DNA of 64,000 bases from Phycisphaerae bacterium (lineage in GTDB: Bacteria; Planctomycetota; Phycisphaerae; UBA1845). The stretch's first letter is position 1. Each line of letters starts with the position of its first letter. This document shows, piece after piece, positions 26,399 through 34,531 of this stretch. Under the pieces are notes generated by a model. It saw nothing but the letters and a program-made list of their open reading frames with translations. It was not told the DNA's origin and did no database searches. A program made the position numbers and the translations under genes. The stretch covers positions 1-64,000 of the forward strand of contig JANQQK010000023.1 of assembly GCA_028289375.1 (NCBI GenBank). The letters are read 5' to 3'.

Positions 26399-27265
26399 GT
26401 GCGTTTGGCTCCGTCGTTTCTGACCATCGTTGCGTCTGCCATGATCTTCACCACCACCGGATGCGTCAGCCTCCAGGTGCATGAACATGTCAAAATGGAC
26501 AACCGCAAACTCAAAGCCGAAAAAGAGCAACTCCAGCAGGAACTTTTTGACGCCCGCGCCGTCGCCGGCTCGCTGCGTGATCGTTCCGACTCGCTCGAGC
26601 AGCAGCTCGGCACCAAGGATCAGATTGTTGCCAACTTGAAGCGTGAGAATGACGGTCTCGAACAGAAGTTCAATCGCTGCCAGGAAATCGCGAAAGGCAT
26701 CGCCGAAATGCCCATCCCAGCGGTCACCCTCTCCGCACAACTGCCCGAGGAACTGGACAGCGCCTTCCAGACGTTCGCCGCCCAACACCCTAACCTCGTG
26801 GTCTACGACCGCGAGCATGGCAGTATCAAATGGACATCAGACCTGCTCTTCGCGTTGGGCAGCGACGTGGTCAAGAAGACAGCCGCCAATTCCATGATCG
26901 AATTCACCGAGATCATGCGTTCCCCCGCGGCCGCCAACTTTGATGTCTTCGTCGTCGGCCACACCGACAACGTTCCAATTCGCCGCGAAGCCACGCGTAA
27001 GCTCCACCCGACCAATTGGCACCTGTCGACCCACCGTTCGATCGCCGTCGCCAAGCTGCTGCAGAAGAATGGTCTCAACGCCTCGCGTGTCGGCGTGGTC
27101 GGCTTTGGTGAGCATCGCCCACTCGTCACCAACGACACCAAGGAGCACCAGGCCCGCAACCGCCGCGTCGAAATGTACATCATGCCCACCGGCGCGTTCG
27201 CCGTTGGCGCCAAGCCGGGCATCCAGGCGATGGCGATTACCGGACAGGAAAAGTCCGACAACTAA
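26399..27265 (+). CDS. OmpA/MotB-domain lipoprotein with coiled coil
   Basis: A 288-residue envelope protein that probably bridges outer membrane and peptidoglycan. The GTG at 26399 has a near-perfect AAGGAGG 5 nt before it. The signal peptide ends in the lipobox TTTGC. Residues ~35-110 form a heptad-rich coiled coil (LKAEKEQLQQELFDAR ... LKRENDGLEQKFNRC). The OmpA_C domain (~150-265) shows the peptidoglycan-binding core: FVVGHTDNVPIRREA, the LSTHRSIAVAKLL helix, and GFGEHRPLVTNDT followed by RNRRVEMYI. The combination of coiled coil and OmpA domain is seen in planctomycete and MotB-like proteins. Confidence 0.88.
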   Translation: MRLAPSFLTIVASAMIFTTTGCVSLQVHEHVKMDNRKLKAEKEQLQQELFDARAVAGSLRDRSDSLEQQLGTKDQIVANLKRENDGLEQKFNRCQEIAKGIAEMPIPAVTLSAQLPEELDSAFQTFAAQHPNLVVYDREHGSIKWTSDLLFALGSDVVKKTAANSMIEFTEIMRSPAAANFDVFVVGHTDNVPIRREATRKLHPTNWHLSTHRSIAVAKLLQKNGLNASRVGVVGFGEHRPLVTNDTKEHQARNRRVEMYIMPTGAFAVGAKPGIQAMAITGQEKSDN

Positions 27266-27328
27266 GCGGCAGTCTGTCTCTTTTCCGTCCGTCCGTTAAG
27301 TGGACGTGACCAAGCTCAAGCCCACACT

Positions 27329-27365
27329 GAATCCGCCTCGCGATATCTCGTCGCACGGCGGATTC
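27329..27365. promoter_or_regulatory. Inverted repeat just upstream of the resB -10 box
   Basis: GAATCCGCC and GGCGGATTC form a perfect 9-bp inverted repeat separated by 19 nt, ending 5 nt before a consensus TATAAT. It could be an operator over the -35 region or the end hairpin of the OmpA-like gene. Confidence 0.45.
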
Positions 27366-27369
27366 CTTC

Positions 27370-27375
27370 TATAAT
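27370..27375 (+). promoter_or_regulatory. Consensus -10 box for resB-ccsA
   Basis: A perfect TATAAT about 95 nt before the resB ATG. No -35 hexamer is visible at 16-18 nt, so an activator or repressor acting at the adjacent inverted repeat is plausible. Confidence 0.45.
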
Positions 27376-27468
27376 CCGATGTCATCAGACGACGCGGTCA
27401 AAAGATGGGCACGACGACGACCTCGTCCGATAAAGACGGAAGCGAAATCGATCAACGACAGGAACGCC

Positions 27469-29793
27469 ATGAGCAACGCCCCATCGGCCAAGAAGTCCAA
27501 GGGTCTCATCGACTACCTTTTCTACAGCTGGGCGAACAACGTCTGGTTCGGCATCGCTGTCCTGATCGCCATCTTCGTCTACAGCTCCGTCGGGAGTGCC
27601 ATCCCTTCCCTTCGCCAGCATCCCTTCTTCGACCTGACCGAAATGGGCTGGTTTCACTGGTGGCCTTTCGATCTGATGATCGCCCTGCTGGTGATCAACA
27701 TGACCACCGTGACCCTGAAACAAATCCCGTTCAAGCTCATCAACGCCGGCGTCTGGACCATACACACCGGCATCATCATTCTCTGCTTTGGCAGCGTCTA
27801 CTACTTCGGCACCAAGCTCGAGGGCGACGTGCCGATCTTTCGCCGCAGTGTCGAGATCAGCGTCCCTGGAAAGACCGAACCGGTCTCCCTTGTCGTTCGT
27901 CCCGGCAACATCGTCTCCACGGAAGGCGCCGACGGTGAATACACCTTCGCCGTCTCACAGACATTCCCCGAGTGGGTCATCGCGTCGGGCGACGACGCGG
28001 GCAAGAAGGCGTACATGGCGTGGATCGACGTCAAGCCCCCCGGACGCATCAACTACACCCGACAACTTCTGGACGGCTATCCCGAGTACACCGAGGACAT
28101 TCTCCCCGATCGAACGCGGGCCAAGAAGACGCTCGGACGCCAACTCGTCGACGACTCGGTTTCGATGAAACTCGCCTACGAGCCTCAGACCGAGTTCTTC
28201 CTGATGCATTCCGCGTCCATCTTCGTCCGCGAGACGGAGAGTGATCGGTGGGACGAACGCCCCGTCTATGACATGCCCCACTACAACGACCACATCGGCG
28301 ACCACGACGACGTCATCATCTCGCCGGAGCAACGCGAGCCGATTCCACTCCGACCCATCAACCTCGAAGCACCGCCGAAGGATGGCGGCACTGATGCACT
28401 CTCCGACTACGACGTCCGCGTCACCGCCTACCTTCGCTACGCCAGCCTGATCCCGAAGTGGTCCGACGGCGGCGACACGCTGAATCCGATCATCGGTATT
28501 TCGCTCACGGCCGGGACTGCCCGAAACACGTTTGAATTGATGGCCCTCGACGACCGGCGAAACACCACAGCCAACGGACTGGTCACGTTCAAGTGGGTCG
28601 AGTCGCGCGACGCCGTTGACCGACTCGCCGCATCACCTGTGGATTTGCTTACTTTCAAGGTTCCAGGTACCGACATCGTCCTCGAAGTGCCGATCACCGG
28701 CCCCAACGATGAGTACGTCCCCATTGCGGGTACCGAATTCGCGTACAAGATCAAATACGTCGTGCACGACCTCGCCATCCCCAGCGGGCCCAACACCGGC
28801 AATGCGATGTCGGTCGCCATCGTCGACATCCGCACGCCCGACGGCGAAATCTCACGCTTCGTCGCCAGCGAGCCAACAGCCACACGCGATGTCGTCGGGC
28901 AAGGCGAGATGGGCGACCCGTCACCCGCCATCGACGTCCAATTCATCCCTGGCAACACCGCACGCATTACCCTGATCGCCGGCCCCGAAGGCGTTGGCAA
29001 CTGGGTCCTCTTCAACGAAGGGAGCGTCATCGACAAGCATGAAATCACGGTTGGTGACGCCATGCCCGTCACGCCACAGATCAACCTGACCATCGACTAC
29101 CTGCACAGCCACGGCGTCGACGCGAGCAAGCCGATGATCGTCCCCAAGCACCAACGTCAGAGCAGTGCCAAGGAGTTTTTCTCCATGGTCCGTCTCGAAA
29201 TCAGCAAGGACGACTGGACGGAGTCTGTGTGGCTTCCGTTCAATCGCTATGCGCTGCCAAGCAACCAATATGTCGTGCCCCGTCGCATCATCTTCCGCCC
29301 AACCGATTTGAGGCTGCCGGATGGGAAGACCGTGCAGGTCTGCTACTCGCGCAACCGCCATCCCCTGCCCGCACCGATCGCCCTTGAGACCTTCGATCTC
29401 GCCACGCACCCGGGCGGATACACCGGCTCGACCATCACCGTGAGCGATTTCATCAGCAAGCTCCGCTTTGGAACCGACGACGGTTGGTCGGACGAAATGC
29501 AGATGAGCTCCAACAAGCCCGCAACCCATGGCGGCTTCTGGTATTTCCAGTCGCAATGGGATCCGCCCGGTGAAGGGTCTGCCGGGATGAACTACACCGG
29601 CGTCGGCGTCGGTAACCGCAACGGCGTCTACATCCAGCTCTTCGGAACCGCCGTTGCTGTCGCGGGCATGATCTTCGCGTTCTATTTCAAGCCGATCATC
29701 CGGCAAAAGGCCCAGCAGAAGGGCCGCCAGCGTAAGGAAGCAGTGACCGAGTCAAGCATCGCCCAGCAGGCCGAGCCTGTCGGCGTTGCGTAG
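27469..29793 (+). CDS. resB: ResB-like cytochrome c biogenesis protein
   Basis: A 774-residue inner-membrane protein of the ResB/CcsB family, part of the system II machine that delivers heme and attaches it to apocytochrome c outside the membrane. Three hydrophobic segments lie in the first ~115 residues (IDYLFYSWANNVWFGIAVLI, FDLMIALLVINMTTV, VWTIHTGIIILCFGSVYYFG). The large external domain (~120-730) is longer than in typical ResB proteins of about 450-550 residues. A final TM precedes the Lys/Gln-rich tail. The ATG at 27469 follows AGGAACGCC; an upstream ATG adds a basic, unlikely extension. The gene is 24 nt upstream of ccsA, its known partner. Confidence 0.85.
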   Translation: MSNAPSAKKSKGLIDYLFYSWANNVWFGIAVLIAIFVYSSVGSAIPSLRQHPFFDLTEMGWFHWWPFDLMIALLVINMTTVTLKQIPFKLINAGVWTIHTGIIILCFGSVYYFGTKLEGDVPIFRRSVEISVPGKTEPVSLVVRPGNIVSTEGADGEYTFAVSQTFPEWVIASGDDAGKKAYMAWIDVKPPGRINYTRQLLDGYPEYTEDILPDRTRAKKTLGRQLVDDSVSMKLAYEPQTEFFLMHSASIFVRETESDRWDERPVYDMPHYNDHIGDHDDVIISPEQREPIPLRPINLEAPPKDGGTDALSDYDVRVTAYLRYASLIPKWSDGGDTLNPIIGISLTAGTARNTFELMALDDRRNTTANGLVTFKWVESRDAVDRLAASPVDLLTFKVPGTDIVLEVPITGPNDEYVPIAGTEFAYKIKYVVHDLAIPSGPNTGNAMSVAIVDIRTPDGEISRFVASEPTATRDVVGQGEMGDPSPAIDVQFIPGNTARITLIAGPEGVGNWVLFNEGSVIDKHEITVGDAMPVTPQINLTIDYLHSHGVDASKPMIVPKHQRQSSAKEFFSMVRLEISKDDWTESVWLPFNRYALPSNQYVVPRRIIFRPTDLRLPDGKTVQVCYSRNRHPLPAPIALETFDLATHPGGYTGSTITVSDFISKLRFGTDDGWSDEMQMSSNKPATHGGFWYFQSQWDPPGEGSAGMNYTGVGVGNRNGVYIQLFGTAVAVAGMIFAFYFKPIIRQKAQQKGRQRKEAVTESSIAQQAEPVGVA

Positions 29794-29817
29794 GACACAG
29801 AATCAAGGCATTTGACG

Positions 29818-31647
29818 ATGACCGAATACCTTCCACAGATCCTCGCAGCCCTGTTCGGCACAATCGCGTTTGGGTTCCTTCTCGCCATGTTCCCGGCACG
29901 CGCACGCAAGATCACCGTCGATGTGCTCGTCGTCGGACTCATCGGCTACATCATCTACAGCAACACCGTCAACCGCGCCCCCGCCCCCGAGCCGACCCCC
30001 TTTGCCCAAGCCGTCGACATCGAAGCCCTCAACAACCTCGCCGTGCAGAACGATGGGCGCCTGAAGTCCTTCAGTTCGTTCTCGCGCAAGATGATGCGCT
30101 TCGTCAGCGGAAGACACTCGATCGCCGGTCAGCCACACGCATTTACGTACATGGACATGATGTTCCGCCCGAAGGCGTACGAGGATGCTGACGTCATCTA
30201 CGTCAAGCACAAGGACCTTCGCGGCATGATCACCGACACGCTCCTGGCCGAAAACGCCGCGGAACACAGCGTGCTCGAATCGTTTATGGAGTCGGGACTT
30301 ATCGCGCCATCGCTGCTAAAGCGACCATCCGTAACCGATCTTCTTGATCGGCTTGAACGCGACCTCATTACCACCAACAAGCAGGTCGGATTCGTCCGCT
30401 CCGCGCTGACCGTTTCCGATGCGCGGACGCTCGCGAACAACTTGCGCGTCGTTCCACCGCCGTCCGGCGACGACCATGCTGCGTGGTTCCTTATCGGTGA
30501 TGCACTCCCAGCCTCTGCCGCGCCCCATGACCACACGCACTCCGGCGTTCAACGATCGTCCGGCATCCCGGGGATGCCCGCCGACACCACAGCCAACATC
30601 AACACGAACTGGAACAAACTTGGTTCCGCCTGGCAGGCGCAGGACGCAGACGCTGCCAACGCCGCACTGGCATCGCTGGCCGGCGCGCTCCGCTCGGTCG
30701 CACCGACTCTGTATCCGCCCGACGACAAGCTTGAACTCGAAAGCTGGTATTTCCGCAACTACAGCATGACGTGGATCTGGGTCGTCTACCTGGCCGCGAT
30801 GATCCCACTGCTTATCGGGTTCGTGTACAAATGGCGGGGCGCGAACATGATCGGCATCGCGTTCTTCCTGGTCGCATTCGCCCTGCACACGACATCGCTC
30901 GGCATTCGATGGCACCTTTCAGGACGCATCCCCAACTCGAACATGTTCGAAGCCATTGCCGCCGCAACCTGGTTTGGCGGCGTCATCGCCTTCGTTCTCG
31001 AGTTCATCGTCCGCAAGACCACGATGCGCAATCTCTTCTTCCTTGGATCAGCCGCCGCATCCATGACGGCCTCCATGTGCAGCAGTTTCATGCCCGTCAC
31101 GCTCGCCAGCGACATCGACAACATCATGCCGATCCTGCTGCACAACGTCTGGCTGTACATTCACACGAACATGATCATTGCCAGTTATTGCACCATCGCG
31201 ATCGCGGCCGTCACCGCCCTGCTCTACCTGCGCGACCGTATCGGTGGTTCCAGACCCGACCACGCCGTCCTCGGCGGCGCGGGTTCGCTTGTCATGAGCA
31301 ATCACCCCAGCGCCAAATTCGTTCGCGGCGACAACGCCTCCACCGCCGCCGTGCTCGACGGAGCGACCATGGTCATGATGGAATTCTCCTTCGTCACCCT
31401 CTGGGCCGGCCTCGTCATGGGCGCCATCTGGGCGGACCAATCCTGGGGCCGTCCGTGGGGTTGGGACCCGAAGGAAGTGTTCGCCCTCAACACGTTCATC
31501 ATCTTCCTGCTGCTCGTGCACGTGCGTTTCAAGGTCAAGGACAAGGGTCTCTGGACCGCCATCCTTGCCGTCATCGGTTGCGGGGTCATGCTCTTCAACT
31601 GGATTGTCATCAACTTTGTCATCACCGGGCTGCACAGCTACGCGTAG
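29818..31647 (+). CDS. ccsA: Cytochrome c biogenesis protein CcsA/ResC
   Basis: A 609-residue polytopic protein that exports and presents heme for cytochrome c assembly with ResB. The diagnostic tryptophan-rich WWD motif is present as QSWGRPWGWDPKEVFAL near residue 540, and conserved His residues lie in flanking helices (HNVWLYIHTNMI). The C-terminal half carries the usual eight or so TM helices. The N-terminal ~300 residues add two TMs and a soluble region with a His-rich patch (PHDHTHSGVQ) that is not part of the core family. The ATG at 29818 is preferred over the TTG two codons upstream. Confidence 0.92.
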   Translation: MTEYLPQILAALFGTIAFGFLLAMFPARARKITVDVLVVGLIGYIIYSNTVNRAPAPEPTPFAQAVDIEALNNLAVQNDGRLKSFSSFSRKMMRFVSGRHSIAGQPHAFTYMDMMFRPKAYEDADVIYVKHKDLRGMITDTLLAENAAEHSVLESFMESGLIAPSLLKRPSVTDLLDRLERDLITTNKQVGFVRSALTVSDARTLANNLRVVPPPSGDDHAAWFLIGDALPASAAPHDHTHSGVQRSSGIPGMPADTTANINTNWNKLGSAWQAQDADAANAALASLAGALRSVAPTLYPPDDKLELESWYFRNYSMTWIWVVYLAAMIPLLIGFVYKWRGANMIGIAFFLVAFALHTTSLGIRWHLSGRIPNSNMFEAIAAATWFGGVIAFVLEFIVRKTTMRNLFFLGSAAASMTASMCSSFMPVTLASDIDNIMPILLHNVWLYIHTNMIIASYCTIAIAAVTALLYLRDRIGGSRPDHAVLGGAGSLVMSNHPSAKFVRGDNASTAAVLDGATMVMMEFSFVTLWAGLVMGAIWADQSWGRPWGWDPKEVFALNTFIIFLLLVHVRFKVKDKGLWTAILAVIGCGVMLFNWIVINFVITGLHSYA

Positions 31648-31684
31648 ACATTGCGAGAATGGTGGTGTCTGACGGTCTGCAGCG

Positions 31685-31701
31685 CCACCCCTCGTGGGTG
31701 G
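31685..31701. repeat. Intergenic hairpin of the CACCC-CTYGT-GGGTG family
   Basis: CCACCC-CTCGT-GGGTGG, 38 nt after the ccsA stop. Same core as 15858-15878. Probably a dispersed intergenic hairpin; terminator action is possible but no T-run follows. Confidence 0.6.
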
Positions 31702-31887
31702 TGGGCAGGCAGGTGAACGTCTCGGACGCAAGGGGCAGCTTCCACCCCGATAACCACGCCATGCAACTTCCCACAAATATCCCCGCCAAATTCCACAATC
31801 CCCTTACAGCCAAACAACGCTTGACGCACAAGGACCACGACCGATAACCTCCAGCCATTCGCAGCGAACCAACCTGGAACCAACCCT

Positions 31888-33648
31888 ATGCCCAAACCAC
31901 AATCCAAACGACGCACGACCGACACGACCGCCGACACGAAATCTCTCGCCGAGGCTGTCGCACCCGAAGGCGTCAAGGACACGACCGAATCCATCGTCGT
32001 CGCCTTCATCCTTGCTTTCGTCTTTCGGGCGTTTGTGATCGAGGCATTCGTCATCCCCACCGGCTCCATGGCCGCCACCCTCTACGGACGACACGGCACC
32101 CTGGTCTGCAGCGACTGTGGATGGGAGAACGCCTACGGCCTCACCGAGCCCACCCAACGTCAGGCCCAATACACGCCGCAACACACCGTCATCTGCCAGA
32201 ACTGCAACCACCCCAACACGAATCTCACCTACCACGACGGCATCGTTCAAAGCGGCGGCAAGTACCTCAAGACCAGACCCAACTCCGAGGCAGGCGACCG
32301 CATTCTCGTGTTCAAATGGCCGTTCGATCTCGCCTTCAGCTCACTCGGCCCACAGCGATGGGACGTTACAGTCTTCAAGAACCCGGCCAACGGCGATGAG
32401 AATTTCATCAAGCGACTCGTCGGCCTCCCCGGTGAGGTCCTCGAAGTCATCGACGGCGACGTCTACACGGTTCCGTTCACCGACCTCTCCGAAGCATCGC
32501 GAAACGCCCTCGAACGCCATCGCCACATCAAACACGAATGGGTCCGATCAGGCTTCTCAAGTTATCAGCATCAGGAGTTGCTCAAGAAAGGCCCGCCCGA
32601 ATCGGTGCTCGACGAACTCGCCGACAAACTCACCGTCCGCCGGAAAACCGAAAAGGCATCAGAGTCTCTCTGGATCCCCGTCTACGACCACGACTTCCCG
32701 CCCATGTCCACCGATCGAGGCCAACCCCACTGGAAAGCGGTCGCCGCGATCGTAGACGGACCCAACTTCATCACCGACGACCGCAAGCTCACCTTCAACG
32801 GCGCCAATGGCGGCCGCTCGACCGCGGTTTTTTCCGGCAAGTCCATCTACGATCAGAACGCCTACAACATCAACGTTCCCGAACGCCTGCAGGTGCCGGT
32901 ATCCGACCTTCGTCTCGACGCCGTTGTCTGCCCCAGTGCCGGAGATGGCAAGCTTCAGATTTCCCTTTTCAAAGGCCAATTCGAGTTCGCCGCGCTGCTC
33001 AAGCCCAACGGCGATATTGCACTGATTCAATACAAGCCCGGCTACCCCAATCCCGTCACACTCGCGTCGGGCGTGATCCATCCGTGGTCCGCGAATCGCC
33101 CGTTTGAGGTCTCGCTCCGAAACGCCGATTACCGCGTTTCGCTTCATATTGATGGCCAAGAACTCCTCGCCACCACCAGAGAGCAATACGCGCCCAACAT
33201 TCGTCGCCTCCGCGCGACGCGCAATATCATGCCGACTCCCGCCCCGCAGATCACCGCCGAAAACCTTGACGTCACCCTCCGGCACGTCGCCCTCTATCGC
33301 GATGAATACTACATCAGCGACAACATCGTCGGCGAACGCAACGCACCACCGTCGAAGACCATCAGTGGCTGGGGCACGCAATCCAACCCGATCCTCCTCC
33401 GCGACCACGAATACTACATGCTTGGCGACAACAGCATCGCCAGCAAAGACTCACGCCTTTGGGACCGCGTTGGAGGCCACCTCGTCGATCGCGGCGATGC
33501 GTTTCAACTCGGAACCGTCCCCGAAGACCAACTCATCGGAAAGGCGTTCTTCGTCTACTGGCCCAGCGGGCTGCGCCCCCAGTGGATCCCCGTGCTTGAA
33601 AACATGGGCGTCATCCCCAATGTTGGCCGCATGCGCTGGATCAAATAA
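31888..33648 (+). CDS. lepB: Signal peptidase I, enlarged form with Cys4 knuckle
   Basis: A 586-residue type I leader peptidase, about twice the usual length. One TM (~35-52) precedes the catalytic Ser60 in FVIPTGSMAATL. The general-base Lys175 is in ENFIKRLVGLPGE, and box E is the YYMLGDNSIASKDSR segment near residue 510. Between Ser60 and Lys175 lie two CxxC pairs (Cys74/77 and 103/106), which should form a zinc ribbon. Between ~190 and ~495 an insertion of about 300 residues has the look of a lectin-like beta-sandwich (LDAVVCPSAGDGKLQISL ... VTLRHVALYRDEYYIS). Similar large peptidases occur in planctomycetes. It would release Sec and Tat substrates such as the secreted proteins here. Confidence 0.9.
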   Translation: MPKPQSKRRTTDTTADTKSLAEAVAPEGVKDTTESIVVAFILAFVFRAFVIEAFVIPTGSMAATLYGRHGTLVCSDCGWENAYGLTEPTQRQAQYTPQHTVICQNCNHPNTNLTYHDGIVQSGGKYLKTRPNSEAGDRILVFKWPFDLAFSSLGPQRWDVTVFKNPANGDENFIKRLVGLPGEVLEVIDGDVYTVPFTDLSEASRNALERHRHIKHEWVRSGFSSYQHQELLKKGPPESVLDELADKLTVRRKTEKASESLWIPVYDHDFPPMSTDRGQPHWKAVAAIVDGPNFITDDRKLTFNGANGGRSTAVFSGKSIYDQNAYNINVPERLQVPVSDLRLDAVVCPSAGDGKLQISLFKGQFEFAALLKPNGDIALIQYKPGYPNPVTLASGVIHPWSANRPFEVSLRNADYRVSLHIDGQELLATTREQYAPNIRRLRATRNIMPTPAPQITAENLDVTLRHVALYRDEYYISDNIVGERNAPPSKTISGWGTQSNPILLRDHEYYMLGDNSIASKDSRLWDRVGGHLVDRGDAFQLGTVPEDQLIGKAFFVYWPSGLRPQWIPVLENMGVIPNVGRMRWIK

Positions 33649-33914
33649 CGGCCGCCCTGTTGCTCACCATCGATGGCGCGCATACCGCTTCCGCGCCTCG
33701 TTGCATTTCACCAATCAATCGGCTTAGCATATCCTCTTACCAACGCGGCTGCCCGTCTTTGAGACATTGTTCTTCTTGCCGGAAAGGAACGGCCAGAACG
33801 TAGGCCGCTGTCTTGGCGGAGCGCCGTCGGTACACCGGTTCGTGCAGGTTTGTTCTTTACAACGGTCCAAGCTCTTCTACGGATGTCGACTGATAAGATG
33901 TTAGTGACGTTTCA
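33649..33914. other. Gap holding the GC-skew switch (origin-like polarity)
   Basis: 266 nt between lepB and kptA. Counting lines of 60 nt, the plus strand has 10 G / 23 C at 33661-33720, 12 / 19 at 33721-33780, 23 / 16 at 33781-33840 and 25 / 10 at 33961-34020, so the switch from C-rich to G-rich falls near 33.77 kb. No sequence close to TTATCCACA was found. It also holds a possible extended -10 for kptA. Confidence 0.5.
33891..33899 (+). promoter_or_regulatory. Possible extended -10 promoter of kptA
   Basis: TGATAAGAT, 15 nt before the ATG. If used, the leader to the ATG is only ~9 nt, which would favour the GTG codons at 33936 or 33942 with GGGGA before them. Confidence 0.3.
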
Positions 33915-34490
33915 ATGATTTCGCGTGGGGAACAAGTGCGGGTGAGCAAACGGCTGAGCTATGTGCTTCGACATCGGCCTGATTCGGTTGGTCTCGAGTT
34001 GGGGGAAGGTGGCTGGGTGACGGTGGATGCGTTGCTTCACGCTTTGGCCTCAGGCGGGGTTGTGTCGCGGGATGTGCTGGAAACCGTTGTGCGGGAGAAC
34101 GACAAGCAACGGTTTGAGATGAGCGCGGATGGGTTGCAGATTCGGGCGCGACAGGGACATTCGGTGGCGGTCGATCTGGGTTATGAACCGGCGACGCCTC
34201 CGGAATCTCTGCTGCATGGGACGGCAGAGCGCTTTCTGGACTCGATTTTTGCGAAAGGTCTGGTCAAGGGGAAGCGACACCATGTGCACATGGGGACGGA
34301 CCGCGCGTTGATGGTGTCGGTGGGTGGTCGGCATGGCAAGCCCGTCGTTCTCGAAGTAGCGGCAGGTCGGATGCATGCGGATGGTCATGCATTCTTCGTG
34401 ACGGGGAACGGCGTGTGGCTGACTGAGCACGTACCGGCGAAGTATCTCACATTGGATGCATCATCCCGGAGTCAGGCTGCGGCGCGTTGA
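33915..34490 (+). CDS. kptA: RNA 2'-phosphotransferase Tpt1/KptA
   Basis: A 191-residue KptA. In fungi and animals Tpt1 moves the 2'-phosphate left by tRNA splicing to NAD+, making ADP-ribose 1'',2''-cyclic phosphate. Bacterial homologues have the activity, but their natural substrate is unknown. The conserved first block is SKRLSYVLRHRPDSVGLELG; the GGWVTVDALL helix, the HGT of 'LLHGTAERFLDSI' and 'HHVHMGTDRALMVSVGGRHG' follow. The ATG at 33915 has no Shine-Dalgarno; GTG codons at 33936 and 33942 follow GGGGA and would still keep all conserved residues. It is the first gene right of the skew switch and uses G-rich codons, in sharp contrast to lepB. Confidence 0.92.
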   Translation: MISRGEQVRVSKRLSYVLRHRPDSVGLELGEGGWVTVDALLHALASGGVVSRDVLETVVRENDKQRFEMSADGLQIRARQGHSVAVDLGYEPATPPESLLHGTAERFLDSIFAKGLVKGKRHHVHMGTDRALMVSVGGRHGKPVVLEVAAGRMHADGHAFFVTGNGVWLTEHVPAKYLTLDASSRSQAAAR

Positions 34491-34531
34491 CGTCGGATGC
34501 GCCACGGCAGGTGCGAAGCGTCTGCGCTACT

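Noticed and set aside
33649-33914. Calling a full oriC
   Set aside because: Only the skew supports it. No DnaA boxes or clear AT-rich unwinding element was seen, and neighbouring genes are not the usual origin genes.
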